Shown in pieces: positions 43,639 to 52,454 of a stretch of DNA of 64,000 bases. The DNA comes from an uncultured Dokdonia sp. GTDB lineage: Bacteria > Bacteroidota > Bacteroidia > Flavobacteriales > Flavobacteriaceae. The stretch lies in the NCBI RefSeq assembly GCF_947492815.1, contig NZ_CANLOB010000020.1:1-64000 (forward strand). Direction: 5' to 3'. Every line of letters starts with the position of its first letter. The first letter of the stretch is position 1. The notes under the pieces were generated by a model that searched no databases, was not told the origin of the DNA, and was given only the letters and a program-made list of their open reading frames with translations. The position numbers were made by a program, and so were the translations under genes.

Positions 43639-46600
43639 ATGAAAGGAAGTACTAATAAACACCTGTTAATAGCCCTACTTGTGGGACTTGCATTTCATGG
43701 TACGTCTATCTTTTTTACGTTAGAAACGACGTATGATGCGTTAATACATTTATTTTTTGCAGATCATTATGCAAATAGCTGGTTTGAACCCTGGAATTAT
43801 AAATGGTATACAGGATTTACTGTAACCAGTTATCCTCCTTTGGTGCATCAATCTATTGGAATACTTTCTTTAATTGGAGGATTGAAATTTGGTTTATTTA
43901 CCGTGGCACTCTTAAGTATTGTGCTTTTTATAACAGGAGTCTATAGGTTTTCTTTACTAATTACTGCAAACAGAACAGTGGCTGGGTATGCATCTATTCT
44001 TGCCGTATTCTCATCTTCTTTTGTAGAGACATTACATATTTTTGGGCAACTACCTAGCATTATAGGAATCTCCATATTGATGCATGCCTTACCAGAGATT
44101 TACCTTTGGTTAAAGACAGGAAAGTATCGCTATCTATTTACATCCTTGTCATTAATAGCCGTTACGGTGACCTCACACCATGTGACTCCCATTTTTGGAA
44201 TGGTATTTTTTATTTTCCCATTGATAGGAATGGTCATTATGGACGTGTCAAGAGAGGAAGTTTCTTCTATAAAGGAAATAACGTTTAGTGTTTTTTTAAG
44301 AAGCTTCCTTAAGTTATTTAAACGTATTGTAGGGTTTGGAATGTCATCTTTAGTAATCATTATAGGATGTATTCTCCCGTATTGGATTAATTCTAAAAAC
44401 AACCCTATTACGCAAGTGCCTATTCCACATGGATCTCGTGATAATTTTTTAGAAATTACTTCTTCTGGACTCGTTTTCTTTTTGATTCCGTGGGGTATTC
44501 TATTAATCTTATTGCCATATATATTCTATAGATATTATAGTAAACGTTATTTGTTCTTTGGGCTTTCTATGACTATTCTTTTTGTTTTAGGAACTGGAGG
44601 AACAACACCTATTCCTAGAATGGTTTTAGGAGAAACCGCATTTAATATATTGACATTAGATCGATTTACACTCTGGGCAAGTATTATGTCATTGCCTCTT
44701 TTTGGAGAGTTTGTATATCGATTTTCTGAAGGGGATTTAAAACAGCGTATTCAGTCAAAATTTGGAGGCGTATATCATCGTATTATAGGAGGGATATTAG
44801 CAGGTCTGTTTATTTTCATGACTGTTTTTACAATGAGTTTAGGATATTTTAGACCTTCACAGCCTCAAAAAATAAAAATGCTACCTATTGTTAATTTCCT
44901 TAATCAGGATGATCATGACAAGTGGCGATTTTTAACACTTGGTTTTGGAGATCAAATGGCATGGTTATCAGCACAAACAAATGCATTGTCTGTAGATGGT
45001 AATTATCACTCAGCAAGACGTTTGCCAGAGCTTACTACAAGACCTATTGAGCGACTAGAAAATTCAAAGTATAAAGGAGTTGCAGGAATAGGCTCCTTGC
45101 AACAATTTTTAACGACTCCAGAGAAATATAATCTAAAGTATATCTTTTCTAACGATAAGTTTTATGACCCTGTTTTGTATTTCTGCGGGTGGCAACGCTT
45201 ACGGCAATTAGAAAATGGTATTATGGTGTGGGAACGACTGAATGTAAAACCTATTCCTGCGATATTACCTAAAGATGAAATCCCTAAATGGCAAAAAATA
45301 CTATGGGGAGTAATTCCTTTTTTAACTGTAATCATTGCCTTTATGCTCAATATCCAGATGCTTTGGATTCGAATGCTAAAAACTAACTTAAAAACACCTC
45401 CTGTGTACTTAGCATTTAAAAATACCTACGCATCATTTTCAAAAAACCTTCTTAGAGTTACACATATTTGGTCTATTATTTTAGCAATCTTGGTTTTTTA
45501 TGGGATCTATTTATTTTACATCAAAAATGATAGTCAACGTTCACCTAAAAATGCAATCGTTGCATATTATGATGCCTTAGATTTTAAAGAGTTTGAAAAA
45601 GCATACGCACTTATTGATACTAAAAAAGATCTTACCATAGCGCAGTATATGTTAGAGATTTCAGTAACAGATGGCTTATTGAGTTCGTATGCTAAACTGG
45701 ATAATATCCATACAATCATTACTAGGAATAGTGATTCATTAGTAACCGCCAAAGTCATTACAGATTGGATTACACCTCTTGAAAAGATTCATAAAGAGGA
45801 ATATAGAACGGTTATAAAACGTAATGGGAAGTGGTTGTTGCAACACTATGATTTAGACACAGATATCCCTCCGGATCAATTATATGCATCTAATACATCT
45901 AGGTATTTTAATCAAGGACGAAGACGAGTAACCACAGAACAAACACATCATGAAGATGTATTAAAACAACCCGTTTTAGAAGTGCTTTCTGCCAAATTAG
46001 TTCAGTACGATACACATTATGCGATTGTGGGAGAAGTCCAGAATTTAGAAAGTGTTCCTGCAGATATTGTTTTAAAAGGCACCTTGTATAATGATGCTAA
46101 TAAAGAACTTGCCACCTATAATGCAAAACATCATGTGAAGCATAAATTAATGCCTAAAGAAGTGAGTTCTTTTCGAATTGATTTTGAGGGCATAGCTTGG
46201 TCTAAAACAAAAGATTCTATTCCTAAGGCATTTAATCCAGATGAGTTTACACCTATTGAATTTGAAGAGCAACCCACCAAGTTTAATCTTCAAGTAGCAG
46301 GCAATGTATCTGGCTCAGATTTATATAAGGAAGCTTCTTTGAGCGCACTATCGATAGATTCAAATACAATTACTGGAAGTGTGTTTAATAGCGGAATTGA
46401 AGAAATTACTGTACCACAACTCTTAATCACATACTACGATATAGATAAAACCTTATTGTGGGTAGATCATTTATTTATAAAAGAAGGCATACGACAACAA
46501 CGCCAACAAACATTTAAATATCCTCTTTTAAAAGAAGCATCCATGCGAGTGGTGAACGATTCGATGGAAAATATTTTTGTAAATGGATTGCCTAATGAAG

Positions 46601-46728
46601 GGATTTCTAATAAGATCGTTCCTGATAGAATACAAAATCATACCGATGCTCAACTTCAAAAAATTGAACATCCCGATTATGAGTATATTAAAATTGAAAT
46701 AAACTCCTATATAGGAAACCCTAATTAA
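43639..46728 (+). CDS. Polytopic membrane protein, PTPS-related, with C-terminal NTF2 and beta domains
   Basis: The 1029-residue protein has about a dozen membrane helices in its first 400 residues (ALLVGLAFHGTSIFFTLET, then VALLSIVLFITGVYRF and so on), resembling the PTPS-related membrane domain (PF10131), itself akin to GT-C glycosyltransferases. Two further helices lie near 555-575 and 620-640. The C-terminal third is extracytoplasmic: an NTF2-like domain (SPKNAIVAYYDALDFKEFEKAY...WLLQHYDLD) and FxLYD-like beta domains. A GTG 12 bases upstream is in frame; ATG 43639 is chosen. It is first in a three-gene overlapping operon with an Ig-like secreted protein and a GH5-like enzyme. Glycan synthesis or export is inferred. 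Confidence 0.78.
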   Translation: MKGSTNKHLLIALLVGLAFHGTSIFFTLETTYDALIHLFFADHYANSWFEPWNYKWYTGFTVTSYPPLVHQSIGILSLIGGLKFGLFTVALLSIVLFITGVYRFSLLITANRTVAGYASILAVFSSSFVETLHIFGQLPSIIGISILMHALPEIYLWLKTGKYRYLFTSLSLIAVTVTSHHVTPIFGMVFFIFPLIGMVIMDVSREEVSSIKEITFSVFLRSFLKLFKRIVGFGMSSLVIIIGCILPYWINSKNNPITQVPIPHGSRDNFLEITSSGLVFFLIPWGILLILLPYIFYRYYSKRYLFFGLSMTILFVLGTGGTTPIPRMVLGETAFNILTLDRFTLWASIMSLPLFGEFVYRFSEGDLKQRIQSKFGGVYHRIIGGILAGLFIFMTVFTMSLGYFRPSQPQKIKMLPIVNFLNQDDHDKWRFLTLGFGDQMAWLSAQTNALSVDGNYHSARRLPELTTRPIERLENSKYKGVAGIGSLQQFLTTPEKYNLKYIFSNDKFYDPVLYFCGWQRLRQLENGIMVWERLNVKPIPAILPKDEIPKWQKILWGVIPFLTVIIAFMLNIQMLWIRMLKTNLKTPPVYLAFKNTYASFSKNLLRVTHIWSIILAILVFYGIYLFYIKNDSQRSPKNAIVAYYDALDFKEFEKAYALIDTKKDLTIAQYMLEISVTDGLLSSYAKLDNIHTIITRNSDSLVTAKVITDWITPLEKIHKEEYRTVIKRNGKWLLQHYDLDTDIPPDQLYASNTSRYFNQGRRRVTTEQTHHEDVLKQPVLEVLSAKLVQYDTHYAIVGEVQNLESVPADIVLKGTLYNDANKELATYNAKHHVKHKLMPKEVSSFRIDFEGIAWSKTKDSIPKAFNPDEFTPIEFEEQPTKFNLQVAGNVSGSDLYKEASLSALSIDSNTITGSVFNSGIEEITVPQLLITYYDIDKTLLWVDHLFIKEGIRQQRQQTFKYPLLKEASMRVVNDSMENIFVNGLPNEGISNKIVPDRIQNHTDAQLQKIEHPDYEYIKIEINSYIGNPN

Positions 46729-47939
46729 TGAAGTATAAACAACATATATTCCTCTTTATAGCGATACTAATCGCTACTATTTCTACTGGTCAAGAAAAAG
46801 ATCAGGGAAATAGTATTGGCTTATTAACCAGTCAAACGGAATTTGAAGTTGGAAGTACAGTACTGTTGCAATTTTCATCAGCAGAAGCTGTGACGCCACT
46901 TTTATATTGTTCAAATAGTTATGGAAGTACCGTTATTACTCCTGTACTTGAAGAAACTACACTTCATTATGAAATCCCTGATTTTATAGCAAATAAATCA
47001 GGATTAGTTCATTGGAAATTAATTCATAATAATCCTACATCAGGTTCCTTTGTAATGAGTCCTCAAAAGAATGTTACTACGATGGAAACCTATATTGGTC
47101 CGCCCACAATAGAAGCGGGAGATATTGATTATACCATGCTTGTGGTTATCCCAACAGACTCATTAGATAACCCTATGCCTGAGGGAACACCGGTAATGGT
47201 AGATCATCGGTTTTTAGATACACAAACAGAAGAAGAGATTGAGACCAAAAAGATAATAGGCTATAAAAATATATCCTCAAGAAGAAAGAGCGGAAGGTTA
47301 TTTATCGCTGCAGAATGTTTAGAAACCCATTCGACAGAGTATACGGTCGATGTACTTCCTGCTATTCCAACTGATTTTACAATTTCGGCAGATCGGCCTC
47401 ATGAGTATGCAGACGGAAATCAAATCACATCATTTTATACGTCTATTTTAAGAGATGCACACGACAATATCGTAAGTGACGGTACCTTTGTTACGTTCTT
47501 TATTAGAAATAAAGCGGGTAATGTATTAAAGACTTCTGGAACAACGGTACAAGGAATAGCTACCGCTAAGATGATCCATCCAGATCAGGAAGAACAATGG
47601 ACAGTCCAGGCCTATGTAGATGGAATGGCAGAAAGTAATACGATTTCAATAGCTTATCAACAGGTGGTGAAAAATGTTGAGATCGCTTTCGCGAAAGCGA
47701 ATAGAGAAATCCAAGTAGGACCCTTAAAAAGTTTTATGAACCAAATGATCCCTGATGGTTTTCAAGTAGTATTGGAAGTTTATAAAGACAATGTGTTACT
47801 TGAAACATATACAAAAACCTCAAGAAAAGGGTATGTCTCTTTTGGTTTGGAGGAAGCTATTTTTAAAAATGACACCTATACGCTCACAATAAAAACAGCG
47901 GGATTAGAAAAAAACCTTCCCAATATAAAGTTATGGTAA
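46728..47939 (+). CDS. Secreted beta-sandwich (Ig/invasin-like) protein
   Basis: The 403-residue protein has a signal peptide (residues 1-22, ending STGQ) and at least three Ig-like beta domains (SQTEFEVGSTVLLQFSS; ADRPHEYADGNQITSFYTSILRD, an invasin/bacterial Ig-like opening; LKSFMNQMIPDGFQVVLEVY). Its start codon overlaps the previous stop (TAATG), and its stop lies inside the next gene's start region, so the three genes are strictly coupled. One palindrome copy encodes AFAKA at residues 320-324. It probably bridges or scaffolds the membrane protein and the hydrolase. Confidence 0.72.
   Translation: MKYKQHIFLFIAILIATISTGQEKDQGNSIGLLTSQTEFEVGSTVLLQFSSAEAVTPLLYCSNSYGSTVITPVLEETTLHYEIPDFIANKSGLVHWKLIHNNPTSGSFVMSPQKNVTTMETYIGPPTIEAGDIDYTMLVVIPTDSLDNPMPEGTPVMVDHRFLDTQTEEEIETKKIIGYKNISSRRKSGRLFIAAECLETHSTEYTVDVLPAIPTDFTISADRPHEYADGNQITSFYTSILRDAHDNIVSDGTFVTFFIRNKAGNVLKTSGTTVQGIATAKMIHPDQEEQWTVQAYVDGMAESNTISIAYQQVVKNVEIAFAKANREIQVGPLKSFMNQMIPDGFQVVLEVYKDNVLLETYTKTSRKGYVSFGLEEAIFKNDTYTLTIKTAGLEKNLPNIKLW
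47684..47699. repeat. Exact 16-bp palindrome inside the Ig-like protein gene
   Basis: CGCTTTCGCGAAAGCG read in frame as (I)AFAKA on the plus strand. Confidence 0.95.
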
Positions 47940-49450
47940 AGATGAACAGAAATATACTTAGAAGTATACTGATCATCTCTTATATGATCATCATTGCGGT
48001 AATTATAGGCGGTATTAGTTCATTATATAGTTACTTAAATACAGGGGCAGATAGAGCTAGTATATTACATACAGAAATCAAGAAGATTGATCAATATATT
48101 CCTGATGTAGATTGGGCTCCTTTATACAATGAAGGGAGGCCTATGGATCAAGAAACATTAGAACGTATAGAGAATAATTATTTAGATGCGTGGTATGTAA
48201 AACAAATAGCATATAAAACCAATACCACAAGCGGTATTGAAGACTATTATACAGAGAATGCTCGAAAAAACTTATATAATACGATAGCTCATAATACAGA
48301 AGAAGGTGTTGTTGTAGAAGCGACCACTTTAGAACATCACCCGACCTTAGAATTTTTTAGTGAAGATGGTCAATTGGTTGTGATTACAGATCATGGTGTT
48401 GTTGAATATAAGCGTTTGTATAAAGATGAAGTGCTCATTTTAGAAACTACAGAAACGGCTACGTATAAAATAGTCCTATTGCTTGAAGATGGATTTTGGC
48501 GTATACGACACATGGTTAAAGAGTATCAGGAAGTGTATACTGAAAAAGAACGCTTTGATACCCTAAAAGATATCTCTGTAAAAGGAATTAATTATTACCC
48601 TCAAGCAACACCTTGGGATATGTTTGGTGATGGTTTTGATCCAGAGATTCTATCAAAAGATTTTCAAATGATCAAAGATGCAGGATTGGAAAGTATACGC
48701 ATATTTGTTCAATATGACGATTTTGGAAAAGCAAATGTGCAAGAAGATAAGCTCCAAAAACTAAAACAAACACTAGACCTTGCTGAACGTCACAATTTAA
48801 AAGTCATGGTGACATTGTTTGATTTTTATGGAGATTATGCAGTGTTAGATTGGACACTAAATAGACGTCACGCAGCAACGATCGTTTCTTCACTTAAAGA
48901 ACACCCCGCTCTGTATGCTTGGGATATTAAAAACGAACCAAATTTAGATTTTGAATCTAGAGGAGAAAAGCAAGTGAACGCTTGGTTACAAATGATGACA
49001 AGCTTTGTAAAAAATATAGATCCAGATCATCCAGTAACGATTGGATGGTCTAATGCAGAAAGTGCTATTATTCTTAAAGACCACGTAGATGTTGTCTCCT
49101 TTCATTTTTATGAAGATCTAGATACCTTAGAAGATGTATATCTGTATTTAAAAGAAGAAATACCTTCAAAACCTATTGTATTAAGTGAGTTTGGAATGTC
49201 TTCCTATAAAGGTATTTGGAATCCATTTGGAAATTCTGAAAATGATCAAGCTACCTATCATAAAGAGATACAAGGTATTATTGCAAAGCATAAAATTCCA
49301 TCTATGTCATGGACATTATATGACTTTGTAGAAATACCAAAGGAAGTCGTGGGGAGACTTCCTTGGCAAAAAAACAATCAAAAACAATTTGGGTTCATAA
49401 ATAAAAATGGGGACGAAAAGGCTGCATTCAAGTATATTTCGGGGGAATAA
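47933..49450 (+). CDS. Membrane-anchored GH5-like glycoside hydrolase
   Basis: A short N-terminus, a membrane helix (about 11-34), an NTF2-like domain (about 75-200, NNYLDAWYVKQIAYKT...FWRIRHMVKEY) and a cellulase-type TIM barrel (about 215-490). The family 5 catalytic pair is Glu335 in WDIKNEPNLD (acid/base) and Glu419 in IVLSEFGMSS (nucleophile). It should cut a beta-linked glycan outside the membrane, probably the polymer made by the same locus. The start overlaps the previous gene by seven bases; ATG 47942 is an alternative. The end (AAFKYISGE) may be altered: a garbled second copy of the last about 100 bases follows at 49456-49584 and ends FKYISK-stop. Confidence 0.85.
   Translation: MVKMNRNILRSILIISYMIIIAVIIGGISSLYSYLNTGADRASILHTEIKKIDQYIPDVDWAPLYNEGRPMDQETLERIENNYLDAWYVKQIAYKTNTTSGIEDYYTENARKNLYNTIAHNTEEGVVVEATTLEHHPTLEFFSEDGQLVVITDHGVVEYKRLYKDEVLILETTETATYKIVLLLEDGFWRIRHMVKEYQEVYTEKERFDTLKDISVKGINYYPQATPWDMFGDGFDPEILSKDFQMIKDAGLESIRIFVQYDDFGKANVQEDKLQKLKQTLDLAERHNLKVMVTLFDFYGDYAVLDWTLNRRHAATIVSSLKEHPALYAWDIKNEPNLDFESRGEKQVNAWLQMMTSFVKNIDPDHPVTIGWSNAESAIILKDHVDVVSFHFYEDLDTLEDVYLYLKEEIPSKPIVLSEFGMSSYKGIWNPFGNSENDQATYHKEIQGIIAKHKIPSMSWTLYDFVEIPKEVVGRLPWQKNNQKQFGFINKNGDEKAAFKYISGE
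49351..49440 (+). repeat. Tail of GH5 gene, first copy
   Basis: GGGGAGACTTCCTTGG through AAGTATATTTC. It aligns with 49491-49584. Confidence 0.7.
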
Positions 49451-49455
49451 TTTTT

Positions 49456-49584
49456 TATTAGGTGCATTTTTTAAAAGCCAGGAAAGTTTAGGGGGACTTC
49501 CCCAGCTTAAAATCAATAATCAAAAAACAATTTGGGGCTTTGGGCAATAAAAAGGGGTGAAAGGGGAATGTTCAAGTATATTTC
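49456..49584 (+). repeat. Degraded second copy of the GH5 gene tail
   Basis: GGGGGACTTCC, AATCAAAAAACAATTTGGGG and TTCAAGTATATTTC follow the order of the GH5 coding end, with many indels in G, A and T runs. No frame remains open. The 3' junction, TTTCTAAATAA, would give a natural end (FKYISK-stop) for the hydrolase. The errors in homopolymers look like uncorrected long reads. Confidence 0.7.
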
Positions 49585-50804
49585 TAAATAATAGAAGGGG
49601 CTTCGTTTGTGGTGTTTATATGTTTTTTTCTTTGAATAATCGCGTTGAATGTATCTAGATACATGTCTGTGATGCGTTCCATTGGGAAAGCAATAGAGGC
49701 TTTATAATTTGATGTGCCTAATGCGATTCTATAGCTGTCATTTGTAATAATTTTTTCGATAGCGGTTGCTAAGCTTTGTGTCTGTTCAGGATTGAAAAAT
49801 TCTCCTTGGTACCCTTCATCTTTAATCAGTAACGCTAAGTCTCCTAGATCTGGTAATACAACTGCTTTTCCATAACTTCCTGCTTGATGTAATACACCAG
49901 AACTTCCTGTAGTAGCAGTGTATGGAAATACAACCACAGCACTGTCTTTAAATAAAGAAGGAACGTCCTCTTCTTCTACATATCCTGTAAAACGAACTTG
50001 CTTTACATGTTTGTATTTTGCTTCTACACTTGCTAAATAACCAGGTACATTAGGGTTGTCTGTTCCAGCTACGACAACTTCTACATCTAGGTTTGACGAC
50101 TGTCTTATCAATTCAACAGCTTCAATAAGTGGTTCTACTTTTTTGTACGTTCCAAACTTTCCAAAGGTCATGATTTGTAAAGGGCCTTCTGGAATGGTAT
50201 ATTCTGGAGCTTCTTTTGAGACTTCAAAAGTTCCGTGTGGGATACATTGCACATTAGATACTTTATATTTCTCTTCAAGGATGGTTACATACTTTTGCAT
50301 AGTTACAGCAACAACATCTGCTTGTAAGATCAACCTTGTGATCATAGACCCAATAAAATTATAAGTTTTCTGGAGTATTTTATTAGAGGTGAATCCTGCA
50401 GAACCGAGGTCTACTTCTTCTAGTATATTATGAAGTAACGCAATGGTAGGAATCTTTCTTAGTTTACAAGCCAGCGGTAATAAAAGCCCTAGTGTGGCAG
50501 GTATCTTTTTATCCCCAAACTTCATAAACTGTAAGTTAAACAAGACTGCATCTGGCTGTGTGTTTTTAATAGCTTTACTTACACTAAAAAGTGTACGATA
50601 ACTATTAAATGACCAACACTCTTTGATTGTTATTTTACAACCATTTTCAACAAATGACAGGTTTTTTTCTCCTTGAGTTCTATCCGTAAGTAATACAATT
50701 TCTGTAACTTCTTCTTTCTGTCTAAAATGCTTTACAAGATGAAAAGCATATTCATTTAATGTTACTTTACTAGGGGGGTAGGCAGTGACTATGGCGAGTT
50801 TCAT
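49584..50804 (-). CDS. Family 4 glycosyltransferase
   Basis: A 406-residue GT-B enzyme: N-terminal domain starting MKLAIVTAYPPSKVTLNEYAFHLVKHF and C-terminal nucleotide-sugar domain with GPLQIMTFGKFGTYKKVEPLIEA, VRFTGYVEEEDVPSLFKDSAVVVFPYTATTGSSGVLHQAGSYGKAVVLPDLGDL, the retaining GT4 pattern. It would add a sugar from NDP-sugar to a membrane-bound acceptor. It converges with the GH5 gene; its stop is the first base after the degraded tail copy. It probably belongs to the same polysaccharide pathway. Confidence 0.92.
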   Translation of the reverse strand: MKLAIVTAYPPSKVTLNEYAFHLVKHFRQKEEVTEIVLLTDRTQGEKNLSFVENGCKITIKECWSFNSYRTLFSVSKAIKNTQPDAVLFNLQFMKFGDKKIPATLGLLLPLACKLRKIPTIALLHNILEEVDLGSAGFTSNKILQKTYNFIGSMITRLILQADVVAVTMQKYVTILEEKYKVSNVQCIPHGTFEVSKEAPEYTIPEGPLQIMTFGKFGTYKKVEPLIEAVELIRQSSNLDVEVVVAGTDNPNVPGYLASVEAKYKHVKQVRFTGYVEEEDVPSLFKDSAVVVFPYTATTGSSGVLHQAGSYGKAVVLPDLGDLALLIKDEGYQGEFFNPEQTQSLATAIEKIITNDSYRIALGTSNYKASIAFPMERITDMYLDTFNAIIQRKKHINTTNEAPSII

Positions 50805-50876
50805 AAGTATTGTTTTTAATGTGAATAGGTAGGGGCTATATTATATGTTATCTATATATGATGTGGGGTATTCTCT

Positions 50877-51155
50877 TTAAGCAGCTTTATGATAGCTAAA
50901 CTCATAATAGATGTCTTTGCATCCATATCCGGTGATTGAAAATTCTTTTTGATTTTCTGTTGCAGTTGCGTGTAGTTTTTTAAAAGCTTCTACACCTGCT
51001 CTATCTATTTCCTTTACCTTATCAATATTGACTGTTACTTCTTCGTGTTTTCTTAACACATGTGTAAAATGTGTCATAAAAGAATTTGAAGTTTCTGAGT
51101 TTATTTTTCCAGTGATGTAAAAAGTTCCGTTGCATTCTAAAATTTGTAAAGCCAT
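50877..51155 (-). CDS. STAS-domain protein without the usual phospho-serine
   Basis: A 92-residue protein with the STAS fold order: N-terminal strands (LQILECNGTFYITGKINSETSNSF), EEVTVNIDKVKEIDRAGVEAFKKLHATA, then FSITGYGCKDIYYEF. In SpoIIAA-type antagonists the loop reads D-S-S/T-G; here it reads DRAG, so the regulatory serine is missing. It may therefore be a constitutive antagonist or an Mla/lipid-type STAS module. It lies 72 bases upstream of the GT4 gene on the same strand and could be cotranscribed. Confidence 0.7.
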   Translation of the reverse strand: MALQILECNGTFYITGKINSETSNSFMTHFTHVLRKHEEVTVNIDKVKEIDRAGVEAFKKLHATATENQKEFSITGYGCKDIYYEFSYHKAA

Positions 51156-51305
51156 GATTCTTATTTTTAATAGGTTATTGTTTTAATTCTGGTGTAAATA
51201 TCGTGCAAGAAGTTCAGGGTTTTGTCCAGATTTCGGTGAGTTGCCATTTACTGTAGGTGAATGGCTTACTATTGAAGATTTATGATAAATAAGAAATCAG
51301 AAAAA

Positions 51306-51353
51306 ACGTAATATGTTGATTACGTATGCGTTGAATTTCGCTTAAAGCGAAAT
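51306..51353. other. Two hairpins downstream of the H-NOX operon
   Basis: ACGTAAT/ATTACGT (51306-51325) and ATTTCGCTT/AAGCGAAAT (51335-51353) lie in the 251-base gap after the LytTR regulator gene. Neither has a T run on the expected side, so they are not clear terminators. Confidence 0.45.
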
Positions 51354-51406
51354 AAATTAAAGAAGGAATAGAGTATGGGTAGTAACTTAAGCTACTAGAA
51401 GTCTAA

Positions 51407-52123
51407 TTACAGTAAATTGAGTCTTTTCATAAGCTCAGGTCTATTAGATCTACTTACTGGAATGACATCTTTCTTAATTAAAACACTATTATCCTCAATA
51501 TCAATAATTTTTTTGACATTGATAATATAGGATCTGTGTACTTTTAAAAACAGATCCTTAGGAAGTTTATCTTCTATTTTCTTTAATGTAGAATGTACCG
51601 TATAATTTTTGTCTTCTGTTTTGACATTGATATAATCTCCTTTGGCTTCAATGAGATAGATACTCGGGATGTCTAGCTTTATTAGACGTCTATCTATATT
51701 TATATATAAATGATTGTCTGATGCTGGTTCTTGATCTGTAGGAGTTTGTGTAGCTGCAGCAGCATTTGTTGCAGCAAAATTTCGTGCTTTTTGAATCGCT
51801 TTTTCAAACCTTGGGAAAGGAATGGGTTTTACCAAATAGTCTACAATACAATCATACTCAAAGGCTTCAATAGCAAAGTTGGCATCTGATGTGGTTAAAA
51901 TTATTTTAGGAGGGTTTTTGAGTGTTTGTATAAAGTCAAATCCTGTAAAATCAGGCATATGAATATCCAAAAAAATCAGATCAACCTCATGTTGATTTAG
52001 GTATTTAATAGCTTGTATAGCATTAGGAAATTCTTCTAAAATTGTAAGATCATCTATTTGTGAGCATAATTGGTTTATGATCACTCTTGCAGTCGTTTCA
52101 TCATCTATAATAATACAATTCAT
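51407..52123 (-). CDS. LytTR-type response regulator
   Basis: The 238-residue regulator has a receiver domain (MNCIIIDDETTARVI; phospho-Asp53 in IFLDIHMPD; Lys in DYLVKPIPF) and a LytTR DNA-binding domain (HLYINIDRRLIKLDIPSIYLIEAKGDYI...LPKDLFLKVHRSYIIN). It is the last gene of the H-NOX operon, nine bases after the Hpt gene, and is the natural output of that phosphorelay. LytTR regulators bind paired direct repeats near promoters; targets are not evident. Confidence 0.92.
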   Translation of the reverse strand: MNCIIIDDETTARVIINQLCSQIDDLTILEEFPNAIQAIKYLNQHEVDLIFLDIHMPDFTGFDFIQTLKNPPKIILTTSDANFAIEAFEYDCIVDYLVKPIPFPRFEKAIQKARNFAATNAAAATQTPTDQEPASDNHLYINIDRRLIKLDIPSIYLIEAKGDYINVKTEDKNYTVHSTLKKIEDKLPKDLFLKVHRSYIINVKKIIDIEDNSVLIKKDVIPVSRSNRPELMKRLNLL

Positions 52124-52132
52124 ATCAATAGC

Positions 52133-52450
52133 TTACAGTGTTATCAAGTACTCAGAAATAACATTTAAAATAGTTTCAAATTCAACTCTTAAAGTAGTGT
52201 TTTCTTCTTTTAGATTGTTTTCAAATGAAACTGCTATTTCATAACTTTTCTCAAGACCTAAAATACTAATTTTATGTTTAATCTTATGTACATTTTCTGC
52301 AGCTTCTTTGTAGTTTTTTGCTTTTATGTTTTTGTGATAAATCGCTTTTTCTTCTGGGAATTCATCTTTGATAACGCCCAATAGTTTTTCTTTAAATATT
52401 TCGTTTCCAGCAGCAAGCTGATCAATGTATGAGTGATTTGGTTGTTCCAT
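52133..52450 (-). CDS. Histidine-phosphotransfer (Hpt) protein
   Basis: A 105-residue all-helical protein with the Hpt motif at His55 (AENVHKIKHKISILGL, the H-x-x-K-x-K...G pattern) flanked by helices that form the four-helix bundle. It should pass phosphate between the single-domain receiver (55091-55504) and the LytTR regulator. It lies four bases after the kinase gene. There is no kinase or receiver domain fused to it. Confidence 0.85.
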   Translation of the reverse strand: MEQPNHSYIDQLAAGNEIFKEKLLGVIKDEFPEEKAIYHKNIKAKNYKEAAENVHKIKHKISILGLEKSYEIAVSFENNLKEENTTLRVEFETILNVISEYLITL

Positions 52451-52454
52451 AGGG

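Noticed and set aside
49456..49584. A separate small gene after the GH5 hydrolase
   Set aside because: No frame stays open; the sequence aligns to the hydrolase tail with many indels.
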